Under the pieces are notes generated by a model. That model was not told where the DNA came from. It did no database searches and saw nothing but the letters and a program-made list of their open reading frames with translations. Shown one piece after another: positions 7,669 to 16,263 of a stretch of DNA of 64,000 nt. A program made the translations under genes and the position numbers. Position 1 is the first letter of the stretch. The number at the start of each line of letters is the position of its first letter. Source of the DNA: Sva-07 sp963741755 (lineage in GTDB: Bacteria; Actinomycetota; Acidimicrobiia; Acidimicrobiales; Ilumatobacteraceae); contig CAVUJG010000002.1 in assembly GCA_963741755.1 (NCBI GenBank), forward strand, positions 434,001-498,000, given 5' to 3'.

Positions 7669-9237
7669 ATGAGTGGACTGCTGCGGAGCAACGTCGTCGT
7701 TGCCAGCGGCACGGCGCTCTCGCGCGTCACCGGGTTCTTGCGGCTGACGGTGCTGCTGTACGTGATCGGCCAGAGCGCGCTGTCCGACGCCTACCTGATC
7801 GCCAACGAGACCCCGAACATCGTCTACGACCTCCTGCTCGGCGGGCTGCTGTCGGCCACGCTCGTCCCGCTGTTCTCGACGTTCATCGAGACCGACGATG
7901 ACGAGGCCACCAACGTTGTACTCACCGTGTCGGTGGCGCTGATGGGACTGCTCACCGTCGTCGCTGTCGCGGCCGCACCGCTGATCTTCGGGCTCTACTC
8001 GGTCAACATCGCCGACGGCGTCGACCCCGACGTGTACCGCGAGGTCGGCACGACGCTGGCGCGCATCTTCCTGATCCAGATCCTCTTCTACGGCTTGGTC
8101 GGGCTCGCCAACGCGTTCTTGAACAGCCGCCGACGCTTCTTCGCCGCTGCGTGGGCACCGATCCTGCCGAACGTGATCATCATCGCCTTCCTGCTGTCGT
8201 TGCCGAACCCCGGCTCGGCCGACTGGCAGCTCGAGCAGGTCCTCACCGACGACCGGCTGCGCTGGACCCTCGGCCTCGGTGCGACGATCGGCATCGCCTC
8301 GATGGCGGCTGTGCTCGTCCCGGCGATGTTCGCCACAGGATTCCGGTTCCGACCGAACTTCGACCTCAAGCACCCGGCCGTCCGAACACTGCTGTCGCTG
8401 TCGTTCTGGACGATCGGCTTCGTGGTCGCCAACCAGATCGCGCTGCTGATCGTACGAAATCTCGCTGCGCCCGGATCGAGCGATGCGAGCGCCTACATCA
8501 CGGCCTTCACGTTCTTCGTCCTCCCCCACGGACTCCTCGCGGTGTCGATCGCCACGACCTTCCAGCCCGAGATGTCACGATCGGTCGCCCGGCGCGACCG
8601 CACCGGCTTCGTCGACCAGGCCTCGCTCGGACTCCGCATGACCGCACTGCTCACCATTCCCGCTGGCGTCGGGATCTTCGTGCTGCGCCAACCGATCATC
8701 GGGGCGCTCCTGCAGCGAGGCGAATTCGACGCCGCCGACGCCGACGCCGCTCAACGAGCCCTCGCGGGACTCGCACTGGGACTCGGGGCGTTCTCGATCT
8801 ACATGTTTCTCCTGCGGGGCTTCTACGCGCACAAGGACACCAAGACACCGTTCAAGATCAACGTCGTCGAGAACCTGATCAACATCGTGCTGGCGTTCGT
8901 TCTCGTCGACCGGTACGGCGTGTTGGGTCTGGGGCTTGCGTTCGCCCTCGCCTACGTCATCTCGTCGCTGTGGGCGATGCAGATCCTCAGCTACAAGGTG
9001 CCCGGTTTCTCGGTGGGCTCGACGCTGCGCAGCCTCGCCCCGATGGTCCTCGCCGCCGCACTGATGGCCGAGGCGGTCTGGCTCGTCACACAGCAGGTGG
9101 GCGGCAACACGGGCGCCGACGCCGTGGTCCGCCTGATCGTCGGCGGCGTCGTCGGTGCTGTGGTGTACCTCGGTGTGCTGATGCTGTTGCAGGTCCCCGA
9201 ACTCGACGCCGTCCGCAGCCGCCTCCGCCCGAGCTGA
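7669..9237 (+). CDS. murJ: Lipid II flippase MurJ (MviN)
   Basis: A 522-residue polytopic membrane protein of the MviN/MurJ family, which moves the peptidoglycan precursor lipid II across the cytoplasmic membrane. The N-terminus SGLLRSNVVVASGTALSRVTG and following RLTVLLYVIG are typical. About 14 hydrophobic segments run to the end, with the internal ANAFLNSRRRFFAAAWAPI motif near residue 145 and RGFYAHKDTKTP near 385. ATG 7669 matches the family N-terminus; ATG 7627 in the same frame would add 14 residues. In many actinobacteria murJ lies near the replication terminus-proximal trxB/parAB region, but here its neighbours are a methyltransferase and proB. It is followed by a large hairpin. Confidence 0.93.
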   Translation: MSGLLRSNVVVASGTALSRVTGFLRLTVLLYVIGQSALSDAYLIANETPNIVYDLLLGGLLSATLVPLFSTFIETDDDEATNVVLTVSVALMGLLTVVAVAAAPLIFGLYSVNIADGVDPDVYREVGTTLARIFLIQILFYGLVGLANAFLNSRRRFFAAAWAPILPNVIIIAFLLSLPNPGSADWQLEQVLTDDRLRWTLGLGATIGIASMAAVLVPAMFATGFRFRPNFDLKHPAVRTLLSLSFWTIGFVVANQIALLIVRNLAAPGSSDASAYITAFTFFVLPHGLLAVSIATTFQPEMSRSVARRDRTGFVDQASLGLRMTALLTIPAGVGIFVLRQPIIGALLQRGEFDAADADAAQRALAGLALGLGAFSIYMFLLRGFYAHKDTKTPFKINVVENLINIVLAFVLVDRYGVLGLGLAFALAYVISSLWAMQILSYKVPGFSVGSTLRSLAPMVLAAALMAEAVWLVTQQVGGNTGADAVVRLIVGGVVGAVVYLGVLMLLQVPELDAVRSRLRPS

Positions 9238-9247
9238 ACACGCCGGT

Positions 9248-9320
9248 CACCCACCCCGTTTGCGTTGCATTCCGGATGGGCCGGGTCATCCGAATCTGCA
9301 ACACGAACCGGGGGTGGGTG
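9248..9320. terminator. Large imperfect hairpin between convergent murJ and proB
   Basis: The arms start CACCCACCCC (9248-9257) and end GGGGGTGGGTG (9310-9320). Inside, TTGCA/TGCAA and CCGGATG/CATCCG also pair. It lies 10 bases after the murJ stop and 55 bases from the proB stop, so it could terminate both transcripts. No U-tract is present. Confidence 0.6.
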
Positions 9321-9375
9321 GCGGGGCTTCAGGCGGGGAGGACGACGAGGTCGTCGCGGTGGACGACTTCGTGAT

Positions 9376-10416
9376 TCACGCCCGCTGGGAGATCCCCGTG
9401 TGCAAACCCACCACCCGCCGCGCCGTGTCGGCGTCCACCGCTGCCAGCCCGCGGGCGAACGCACGGCCGTCCGGTCCGACGATGTCGACCGTGTCCCCCT
9501 CGGCGAACGAACCACGCACCGCTACCACACCTGCGGGCAGCAGGCTGTTGGGTCGATCGGTCAGTGCGCGCTCGGCGCCGGCGTCGACCTCGACGCTGCC
9601 CATCACCTCGGCGGCGAATGCGATCCAGAGCTTGCGCGCCGACAGGGTGCGATCATGCGCCTCGAACGTGGTGCCCACCAACTCGGCCGACACCGCACCC
9701 GCGAGCACATCAGGACGTGCGGCGCGAGCGATCACGCTGCGCAGCCCGGACCACGACGCCATCCGAGCAGCGGTGAGCTTCGACGCCATGCCACCACTCC
9801 CCCGACCGCTGCCGCCGCCCTCGGCCCGCACCGCCAACAGCGGGTCGCCGACCTGCACCAGCGGGATCAGCGTCGCCGTCGGATCACGCCGTGGGTCGGC
9901 GGTGTACACGCCGTCCATGTCGGTGAGCAGCACGAGCACGTCGGCGTGGATGCTGTTCGCGAGGAGCGCAGCCAGCCGGTCGTTGTCGCCGTAGCGCAAC
10001 TCGTCGTTCGCGATCGCATCGTTCTCGTTGACCACCGGGATGCAGCCCAGCTCCAGCAGCCGCTCGATGGTGCTGCGGGCGTGGAGGTACTGCGTGCGGT
10101 CGACGAAGTCGTGCGGGTCGAGCAGCACCTGCGCGCCGACCAGATCGTGGCGTGCGAGCTCACGGTTGTAGGCCTCGACGAGCCGACTCTGTCCGGCCGC
10201 CGAGATCGCCTGCAGCGTCTGCATGTCGGTCGGTCGAGCCGCCAGCCCGAGCGCTGCGACCCCGGCCGCCACGGCTCCGGATGACACCACGACCACCTCG
10301 TGGCCATCGCCTCGCAGTGCGGCGACCTCGTCCGAGAGCTTGGCGACCGCAGCGACGTCGATGGCCCCCTGATCGTCGGTGATCGACGCGGTTCCGATCT
10401 TCGCTACGACACGCAT
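9376..10416 (-). CDS. proB: Glutamate 5-kinase
   Basis: A 346-residue protein that phosphorylates glutamate to gamma-glutamyl phosphate, the first step of proline synthesis. Residues 1-250 form the amino acid kinase domain: VVAKIGTAS at the start, VVVVSSGAVAAG near 43, PVVNENDA near 135 and LLTDMDGVYTADPR near 165. The last 80 residues form the PUA domain of the long form. ATG 10416 gives the canonical MRVVAKIG start. The gene begins 7 bases after the obgE stop, the usual obg-proB operon order. Feedback inhibition by proline is known for the family. proA is not in the window. Confidence 0.95.
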   Translation of the reverse strand: MRVVAKIGTASITDDQGAIDVAAVAKLSDEVAALRGDGHEVVVVSSGAVAAGVAALGLAARPTDMQTLQAISAAGQSRLVEAYNRELARHDLVGAQVLLDPHDFVDRTQYLHARSTIERLLELGCIPVVNENDAIANDELRYGDNDRLAALLANSIHADVLVLLTDMDGVYTADPRRDPTATLIPLVQVGDPLLAVRAEGGGSGRGSGGMASKLTAARMASWSGLRSVIARAARPDVLAGAVSAELVGTTFEAHDRTLSARKLWIAFAAEVMGSVEVDAGAERALTDRPNSLLPAGVVAVRGSFAEGDTVDIVGPDGRAFARGLAAVDADTARRVVGLHTGISQRA

Positions 10417-10423
10417 CGAGGCC

Positions 10424-11680
10424 TCAGAGGTCCGGCGAGTACTCGAAGCTGAACTCGCCGATCCAGATGATGTCGCCCTCGCGAGCGCCGGCCTTCGACA
10501 GCATCTTGGGCACACCGAGACGCTCGAGTCGGTAGTCGATGTACGACAGCGCCTCGGGCGTGGTGACGTCGTTGAGGGCCACGACGCGTTCGACGTCGCG
10601 TCCGATCAGACGGAACTCGCCGTCGGCGACGCGCTCAACGGCGGCACCGCTGGCCTCGGGTCGCAGCACAACGACGCCTTCTTCCCACTCGATGCCCTGG
10701 CGGACGTCGTGCACCTCGCGGGCGAGTTGGCCGACCACATCGGACACGCCCTGGCCGGTGACCGCCGACATGATCGAGCCGTCCCATCCCAGCGCGGCGA
10801 GTTCGTCGACCTGCACGACGTCGGCCTTCGTGCCGACGACCACCCGAGGGCGTTCCAGCAGGTCGGGGCGATACGCGCCCAACTCGTGCAGCAGGATGCG
10901 CTCCTGCTCCTGCGGGCTGACGCCGTCCATCGAGGCCAGATCGAGCAGCAGACACAACACTCTCGCCCGCTCGATGTGGCGCAGGAACCGGTGCCCGAGG
11001 CCCTTGCCCTCGCTGGCACCTTCGATGAGACCCGGGATGTCAGCGACCACGAACTCGGTGGCGTCGTCGACCCGGACCACGCCGAGGTTCGGTTCCAGCG
11101 TGGTGAACGGATAGTCGGCGATCTTCGGCTTCGCTGCGGAGATCACGCTGATGAACGTCGACTTGCCGGCGTTGGGGAAACCCACCAGGGCGACGTCGGC
11201 CATCAACCGGAGCTCGAGCTTCAGCCAGCGCTGCTCGCCGTGCTCGCCCTGTTCGGCGAAGCTCGGCGCCCGCCGCTTGTTCGACAGGAACTTGGCGTTG
11301 CCGCGCCCGCCTCGCCCGCCCGCCGCAGCGAGCCAGCGGTCGCCGTGGTTGACGAGTTCGGCAAGCATGTCGCCGGAGTACATGTCGAACACGACGGTGC
11401 CCATCGGCACGGTGATCTCGAGCGACTCGCCCCGGCGACCGTGCATGTCCTTGCCCTTGCCGTGCACCCCATCGTCCGCCCGACGGTGCGGGTGGTCGCG
11501 GAATGCGAGGAGCGACGACACGTTGTGATCGGCGACCAGCCAGACGTCGCCGCCGTTGCCGCCATCACCGCCGTTCGGTCCGCCCATCGACTCGGGACCT
11601 TCACGGCGGAAGCTGATGCAGCCCGCGCCGCCATCACCACCGCGGACGTTCAGTTGGCACTCGTCGACGAACTGCGACAT
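10424..11680 (-). CDS. obgE: GTPase Obg/CgtA
   Basis: A 418-residue Obg GTPase involved in 50S ribosome assembly and stress control. The N-terminal Obg fold (to about 160) is glycine-rich (VRGGDGGAGCISFRREG). The G domain has G1 GFPNAGKST, G3 DIPGLIEGA and G4 GTKAD. The C-terminal third, ending GEFSFEYSP, matches the OCT domain found in Gram-positive Obg proteins. ATG 11680 gives the conserved start MSQFVDE; longer in-frame starts are rejected because they run into the divergent dgt gene. obgE is followed directly by proB. rplU and rpmA, which usually precede it, are absent here. Confidence 0.95.
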   Translation of the reverse strand: MSQFVDECQLNVRGGDGGAGCISFRREGPESMGGPNGGDGGNGGDVWLVADHNVSSLLAFRDHPHRRADDGVHGKGKDMHGRRGESLEITVPMGTVVFDMYSGDMLAELVNHGDRWLAAAGGRGGRGNAKFLSNKRRAPSFAEQGEHGEQRWLKLELRLMADVALVGFPNAGKSTFISVISAAKPKIADYPFTTLEPNLGVVRVDDATEFVVADIPGLIEGASEGKGLGHRFLRHIERARVLCLLLDLASMDGVSPQEQERILLHELGAYRPDLLERPRVVVGTKADVVQVDELAALGWDGSIMSAVTGQGVSDVVGQLAREVHDVRQGIEWEEGVVVLRPEASGAAVERVADGEFRLIGRDVERVVALNDVTTPEALSYIDYRLERLGVPKMLSKAGAREGDIIWIGEFSFEYSPDL

Positions 11681-11730
11681 TTCTTCGAGGCTAACGCCCC
11701 CGACGCGACGCCATCTCCTATCGTTTTCCC

Positions 11731-12905
11731 ATGGTCGATCTCCCGTTCCCGGACTCGGCCGAGGATCGCGCCGAACGGTGGGCTGCCACGATGACCGGCC
11801 ACGGCACCGACGACGTCGTCGTTGCCCATGCCGACTCGACCGCAACCGTCGGCGACGCCGTGGTGCGGACACGAGAAGCCCGCGAGGAACATGAGGCCGC
11901 AACGCTGGCCAGCAACGCGACTCTGGCACTCGGCGCCGGCAACCGGGCCATCGACGAGGAGCCCGACCCGTTCCGGACCTGCTTCGAACGCGACCGCGAC
12001 CGGATCCTGCACGATTCGGCTTTCCGGCGCCTCGCGGGCAAGACCCAGGTGTTCGTGTTCCCCGACGATCACCAACGCACGCGGATGACCCACGCCCTCG
12101 AAGTCGCCCAGGTCGCCCGGTCGATCGCCGAGTCGCTGAGCCTCAACGTGCCGCTCGTGGAAGCGATGGCGATCGGCCACGACTGCGGTCACGGCCCGGG
12201 TGGCCATGCGAGCGAGGACGCCCTGTCGCCGTACCTCGATGGCGGTTTCGACCACGCTCCCTGGGGCGCCGATGTCACCCTGCAGCCGTTGAACCTGTGC
12301 GCCGAGACGCTCGACGGCATCCGTAACCACTCGTGGAGCCTGCCCGCACCGCAAACACCGGAAGGCGAGGTCGTGTCATGGGCCGACCGGATCGCCTACG
12401 TGTGCCACGACTTCGAGGACGCGGTCGCTGCCGGCATCGTCACCGCCGACATGCTGCCTGACAATCGTCGCGGAGCGGTGCGGACGCGACCGCTCGAGCC
12501 AACTCGGCACCTTCGTGCGAGCGATGGTGACGGCCACGACGGCGACCGGCCGCATCGGCATGGTCGCCCGACATCGCCGAGGCCCTCGCCGAGTTCCGGC
12601 GGTTCAACTACGAGTACGTGTACCTGCGGCCAGCGAGCCAACACCAGGCGACCGCCGTCGTCTCGCTGCTTCGTGCGCTCGTCGAGCACTACGCCGACCG
12701 ACCTCATGCCATCCCTCACCAGACCGTCACCGCAGCACTGGGCGAACGCGCCGACTACGTCGACGCTGGTGGTCCCGAAGCCCTGCGCGCGTCGGTTGCG
12801 TATGTGGCGGGCATGACCGATCGTTATGCCTGCCAGCAGGGCCTCGCCCAACTCTCGTGGGACCCCGCGAAGCTGCCGCGGGGTATCGGCGTGTCGGGCG
12901 TCTGA
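11731..12905 (+). pseudogene. dgt: Deoxyguanosinetriphosphate triphosphohydrolase-like protein, two frameshifts
   Basis: Reconstructed length is about 390 residues. Frame 1 carries RILHDSAFRRLAGKTQVF, the HD metal site (RMTHALEVAQVAR, then AIGHDCGHGPGG) and SWADRIAYVCHDFEDA. Near 12463 an extra A (GAC-A-ATC) shifts the frame; near 12563 an extra G (ATG-G-TCG) shifts it again. The third frame then ends normally with the helical tail (FRRFNYEYVYLRP to PRGIGVSGV). All family motifs are present once the two bases are ignored. The enzyme hydrolyses dNTP to nucleoside and triphosphate. Two indels 100 bases apart in an otherwise perfect gene suggest sequence error more than decay. dnaG, a common downstream partner, is absent. 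Confidence 0.85.
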
Positions 12906-12959
12906 ACGATGTGATGCCGTCGTGAACCCAAGGTGTGTTCACACATCGCCCGGGGTGAA

Positions 12960-13346
12960 TCAGCGTGCGAACGGCGAGTGCGTGCCGATGTACATCGCGC
13001 GGAGGCCGAGTCCCATGATGAACAAGCTGCCAAAGCCGTACAGCAGGTACACCTTGTCCTTGACGAACGGGCTGCCGCGGTAGCTGTAGAGGATCCCGAC
13101 CGCCACGATGCAGCTGAACCCGTACAGCGCGTGGAACTGGTCGAGTTCGAGACCGTACCGGTCGAGCATCACCACGCCGACGATGGCGATCGCGAACGCC
13201 GACAGCTGCGCCACGATGGTCGCCCACCAAAGTGGCCGCACCCGCAGCGCCGGCACGACATGAGCGGCCAGCGCCCACACGCCCACCGCCGCGTTCGACA
13301 GGATCAGGAACCAGGCCAGCCAGCGATGGAAGTCGTAGAGCTCCAC
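12960..13346 (-). CDS. Small integral membrane protein, four predicted TM segments
   Basis: A 128-residue hydrophobic protein with four predicted membrane segments: LAWFLILSNAAVGVWALAA, WWATIVAQLSAFAIAIVGVV, HALYGFSCIVAVGILYS and VYLLYGFGSLFIMGLGLRAMY. I recognise no catalytic motif; it resembles conserved actinobacterial membrane proteins of unknown function. GTG 13346 is chosen because it gives MELYDFHRW directly before the first membrane segment and lies just beyond the stop of the upstream lipoprotein gene (overlap avoided). It is probably co-transcribed with that lipoprotein gene. Function unknown. Confidence 0.65.
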   Translation of the reverse strand: MELYDFHRWLAWFLILSNAAVGVWALAAHVVPALRVRPLWWATIVAQLSAFAIAIVGVVMLDRYGLELDQFHALYGFSCIVAVGILYSYRGSPFVKDKVYLLYGFGSLFIMGLGLRAMYIGTHSPFAR

Positions 13347-13359
13347 GGCCGGCTGACCG

Positions 13360-14082
13360 TCAGATGCCGCAGTCGCCGCCGCCGAGGATGGCGGTGACCG
13401 TCGCGTCATCGGTGACGCCCGTGAGGAAGCCGCGCAGGCTGTCGTTGACGAAGAAGAACGGCGGCGTGAAGTCGTCTTCGGGATTGATCGTGGCTGCGGG
13501 ATACGCAGCGCGAACGTCGACCACTCGCGACCCGATCATCACCCCACGGGTGGTCTGCAGACCGACCGGAGCAGCGCCGATCTCGCCCTGATCGCCGTAG
13601 GTGTAGCCGAAGAAGTGGCGCCGCCCCTGGACCACTTCGGACACGTCGCCGAACAGCAGTGTGAGCACACCCCACGACACCTGACGGAGTTCGTCGCCCG
13701 AGCACAGACCGATCGTGAGCGGGTCGATCCATCCTGTGTCGTTGCTCGGCGGTCCCAGGTAGGAGTTCATGTACTCGATCACGCCGTCCGGGTCGGCGCC
13801 GAAGCCGGCGGTGCCAATGCCGTCGCCGCTGAGCAACAACTCGGCGATCGCCGGGTCGGCCACCGTGGTGCTGGGCGCCACCGTGGTCGAGGTGGTGCTC
13901 GTGGTCGAGGTGGTGCTCGTGGTCGACGTCGTCGTGGAGGTGGTGCTGGTGGTCGACGACGCCGGTGGGAGCAGCGTGAACTCGGTGGTCGAGGCAGTGT
14001 CGCCGTCAGAGCCGCCGCATGCCGCCAACGCAAGGCCTCCAACGACGAACAGGGCAACACGGCGCCGAATCATGACCGACAT
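13360..14082 (-). CDS. Putative lipoprotein with Ser/Thr-rich linker
   Basis: A 240-residue secreted protein. Residues 1-20 are a signal peptide (MIRRRVALFVVGG) ending in the lipobox LAAC, so the mature protein should be lipid-anchored at Cys. A 45-residue linker of repeated STT units follows, encoded by near-tandem 9-18-base repeats, probably a wall-spanning stalk and possibly glycosylated. The C-terminal 160 residues contain three Cys residues (LCSGDE, DCGI) and are of unknown fold. ATG 14082 (MSVMIRRR) or 14073 (MIRRR) are both possible starts. It precedes a small membrane protein on the same strand. Function unknown. Confidence 0.75.
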   Translation of the reverse strand: MSVMIRRRVALFVVGGLALAACGGSDGDTASTTEFTLLPPASSTTSTTSTTTSTTSTTSTTSTTSTTVAPSTTVADPAIAELLLSGDGIGTAGFGADPDGVIEYMNSYLGPPSNDTGWIDPLTIGLCSGDELRQVSWGVLTLLFGDVSEVVQGRRHFFGYTYGDQGEIGAAPVGLQTTRGVMIGSRVVDVRAAYPAATINPEDDFTPPFFFVNDSLRGFLTGVTDDATVTAILGGGDCGI

Positions 14083-14136
14083 CATGTCCGAGTCTGCCCG
14101 ACGATCGGCGGATCCCGCTGTCACCCCGTCCCAAAG

Positions 14137-14236
14137 GATGAGCCAAACCGCCGTATACGGTCGCTTCGCTCATCGCAAACCGGCCCCGATCCCCCACCGA
14201 TGAGCCAAACCGCCGTATACGGTCGCTTCGCTCATC
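14137..14236. repeat. Two direct copies of the 38-bp GATGAGC palindrome
   Basis: Copies at 14137-14174 and 14199-14236 are identical. Each has arms GATGAGC/GCTCATC and a perfect CCGTATACGG centre. They fill the gap between the start of the lipoprotein gene and the stop of the MshB-like gene. The family also occurs at 4287 and inside the methyltransferase gene at 30264. Confidence 0.88.
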
Positions 14237-14263
14237 GCAGACCGGGGTCGAGCGGTCGGAGGA

Positions 14264-15083
14264 TCAGGGGGCGGGGAAGATCCAGCCGGTGCGGAACGGT
14301 GGTTGTGCGTCGTGTTCGATGAACCACTCGGTGCCGAACGACTGGGCGAACGCCTCATCGGGCATCTGCAAGAAGAACGAGGTGTCCTCGATCTGGCTGC
14401 GATGACAGCGCATAGCGTCGCGTTTTGCATCGAGGTGCGCAGACACGTCGATCGCCAGGGTCAGTTCGGCTTCGGGCGTTCCCATGGGGTTGCCGTCATC
14501 GGCGGGCCCGGTGGGATCGAACTCGTCCTGCTCGGCGTCCGGATCGCCCATCGAAAGACCCGCTGCGCGTGCGGCCTCGATCATGCGGACGAACGCATCT
14601 CGGTTCATCGTCGCTTCCAGCACCCGTACCTCAGGGACCAGGCGAGCGGCGGCGACGCCGACGCGATGCACCGCGATGTGGTCGGGGTGCCCGTAGTTGC
14701 CGTGCCAGTCGTAGATCGTGAGCACGTCGGCCTGACTCGGCCCGCAGCACCTCGGCCAACCGGGCGCCGGCCTCGGCGGGATCGGCGAGGTGGAAGCTGT
14801 CCGGATCGCCGTTCTGCTCCCAACCGGTCATGCCCGAATCGGTGTAGCCCAGCCAGACGACGTGGTCGATGCCGAGCACCCGCGCGGAGGCTTCGGTTTC
14901 GGCCCGTCGCCGATCGACGAGCGTCTCGCCGGGCCCCAGATCGTCGGGGGTCTCACCGTGGTCACCGTTGGTGGCGACCACGAGCACCACCCGGTGGCCC
15001 TCGGCAGCCGCACGGGCAATCGTGCCTCCCGTGCTGATCACCTCGTCGTCAGGGTGAGCATGGAAGCAGACGAGTGTCGACAT
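14264..15083 (-). pseudogene. MshB/Mca-type GlcNAc deacetylase (PIG-L/LmbE family), frameshifted
   Basis: Reconstructed length is about 272 residues. The first frame starts MSTLVCFHAHPDDEV, where HPDDE is the zinc-site motif of the family. Near 14735 one extra base (GAG-T-CAG on the coding strand) breaks the frame. The next frame continues TIYDWHGNYGHPDHIAVH, which carries the second zinc ligand HPDH, and ends FRTGWIFPAP. The family removes an acetyl or acyl group from glucosaminyl compounds; in actinobacteria the relevant members make mycothiol (MshB) or detoxify mycothiol conjugates (Mca). I cannot tell which; the length fits either. The frameshift may be a sequence error. Confidence 0.82.
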
Positions 15084-15096
15084 GTCGACGATTCGA

Positions 15097-16257
15097 TCAG
15101 CCAGCCTGGCGAATTGCACCGGCGTCGACCCATGCGTTGACGGTGGCGGTGTCGACGCCCCACGCCTCGAACACCTCTCGCGTGTGCGCACCGGCGTGGG
15201 CAGGCGGGCTCGCGACTTCGGCGTGCGTGCGGCTGAACCGTGGTGCGGGTGCCGGCTGCATCGTGCCGGCGACGTCGATGAACGTCTGGCGTTCGACGTT
15301 GTGCGGATGCTGCGCAGCCTGGCTCATCGTCAACACCGGGGCAAAGCACACGTCGGTGGCCTCCATCAGCTCGCACCACTCGGCCTGGGTCTTCTGCGCG
15401 AACACCTCGGTCAAGCGACTCTTGAGCGACGGCCACTCGGCCCTGTCCATCTGCTTCGCGAACTGTTCGTCGCCGGCCAGCCCCGTGAGGCGCATCAGCT
15501 CCGCATAGAACTGCGGCTCGATCGAGCCGAGCGAGATGTACTCACCGTCGCTGCACCGGTACACGTCGTAGAAGTGGGCGCCGGTGTCGAGCAGGTTCGT
15601 GCCACGAGCGTTCTCGTCATGCATGCCGATCGACTTGAACGCCCAGAACATCGACATCAGCACTGCCGCGCCGTCGACCATCGCCGTGTCGACGACCTGG
15701 CCCTGCCCGCTGCGTTGGGCTTCGAGCAGCGCGCACACGACCCCGTACGCCAGGAACATGCCGCCGCCACCGAAGTCGCCAACCATGTTGAGCGGCGGCA
15801 CCGGAGCCCCGCCGGCCCGACCGAAGTGCGAGAGCGCCCCGGCGAGCGCGATGTAGTTGATGTCGTGGCCAGCGGCCTGCGCGTAGGGGCCCTCCTGGCC
15901 CCAGCCGGTCATGCGACCGAAGACCAGCTTCGGATTGCGGGCGAGACACTCGTCCGGACCGACTCCAAGGCGTTCCATCACGCCGGGACGGAATCCCTCG
16001 ATCAGAGCGTCGGCCGATTCGATGAGGGCCATCAGCGCCTCGACGCCATCGGGGTGCTTCAGATCGATCGCAACGTTCTTGCGGCCACGCAGGAGCACGT
16101 CGAAGTGAGGGCCCTCAGGCAGCGGACCACGGACGGCGCCGGCGCGATCGACGCGGACCACCTCGGCGCCCATGTCGGCGAGCAACATCGCTGCGAACGG
16201 ACCCGGGCCGATGCCCGCGATCTCGATGATCTTGTAACCGCTGAGGGGTCCAGTCAT
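15097..16257 (-). CDS. CaiB/BaiF family CoA transferase, alpha-methylacyl-CoA racemase-like
   Basis: A 386-residue type III CoA-transferase fold protein. The start is typical (GYKIIEIAGIGPGPFAAMLLADMGAEVVRVD), followed by GRKNVAIDLK near residue 60, the catalytic-region GHDINYIALAG with Asp near 128, and GEYISLGSIEPQFY. These segments are closer to alpha-methylacyl-CoA racemase than to formyl- or carnitinyl-CoA transferases. The racemase changes the C2 configuration of branched acyl-CoAs for beta-oxidation, for example of sterol side chains. A hydrolase gene lies 6 bases upstream on the same strand, which suggests co-transcription, and the MshB-like gene follows. Confidence 0.87.
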   Translation of the reverse strand: MTGPLSGYKIIEIAGIGPGPFAAMLLADMGAEVVRVDRAGAVRGPLPEGPHFDVLLRGRKNVAIDLKHPDGVEALMALIESADALIEGFRPGVMERLGVGPDECLARNPKLVFGRMTGWGQEGPYAQAAGHDINYIALAGALSHFGRAGGAPVPPLNMVGDFGGGGMFLAYGVVCALLEAQRSGQGQVVDTAMVDGAAVLMSMFWAFKSIGMHDENARGTNLLDTGAHFYDVYRCSDGEYISLGSIEPQFYAELMRLTGLAGDEQFAKQMDRAEWPSLKSRLTEVFAQKTQAEWCELMEATDVCFAPVLTMSQAAQHPHNVERQTFIDVAGTMQPAPAPRFSRTHAEVASPPAHAGAHTREVFEAWGVDTATVNAWVDAGAIRQAG

Positions 16258-16263
16258 GGGTGT

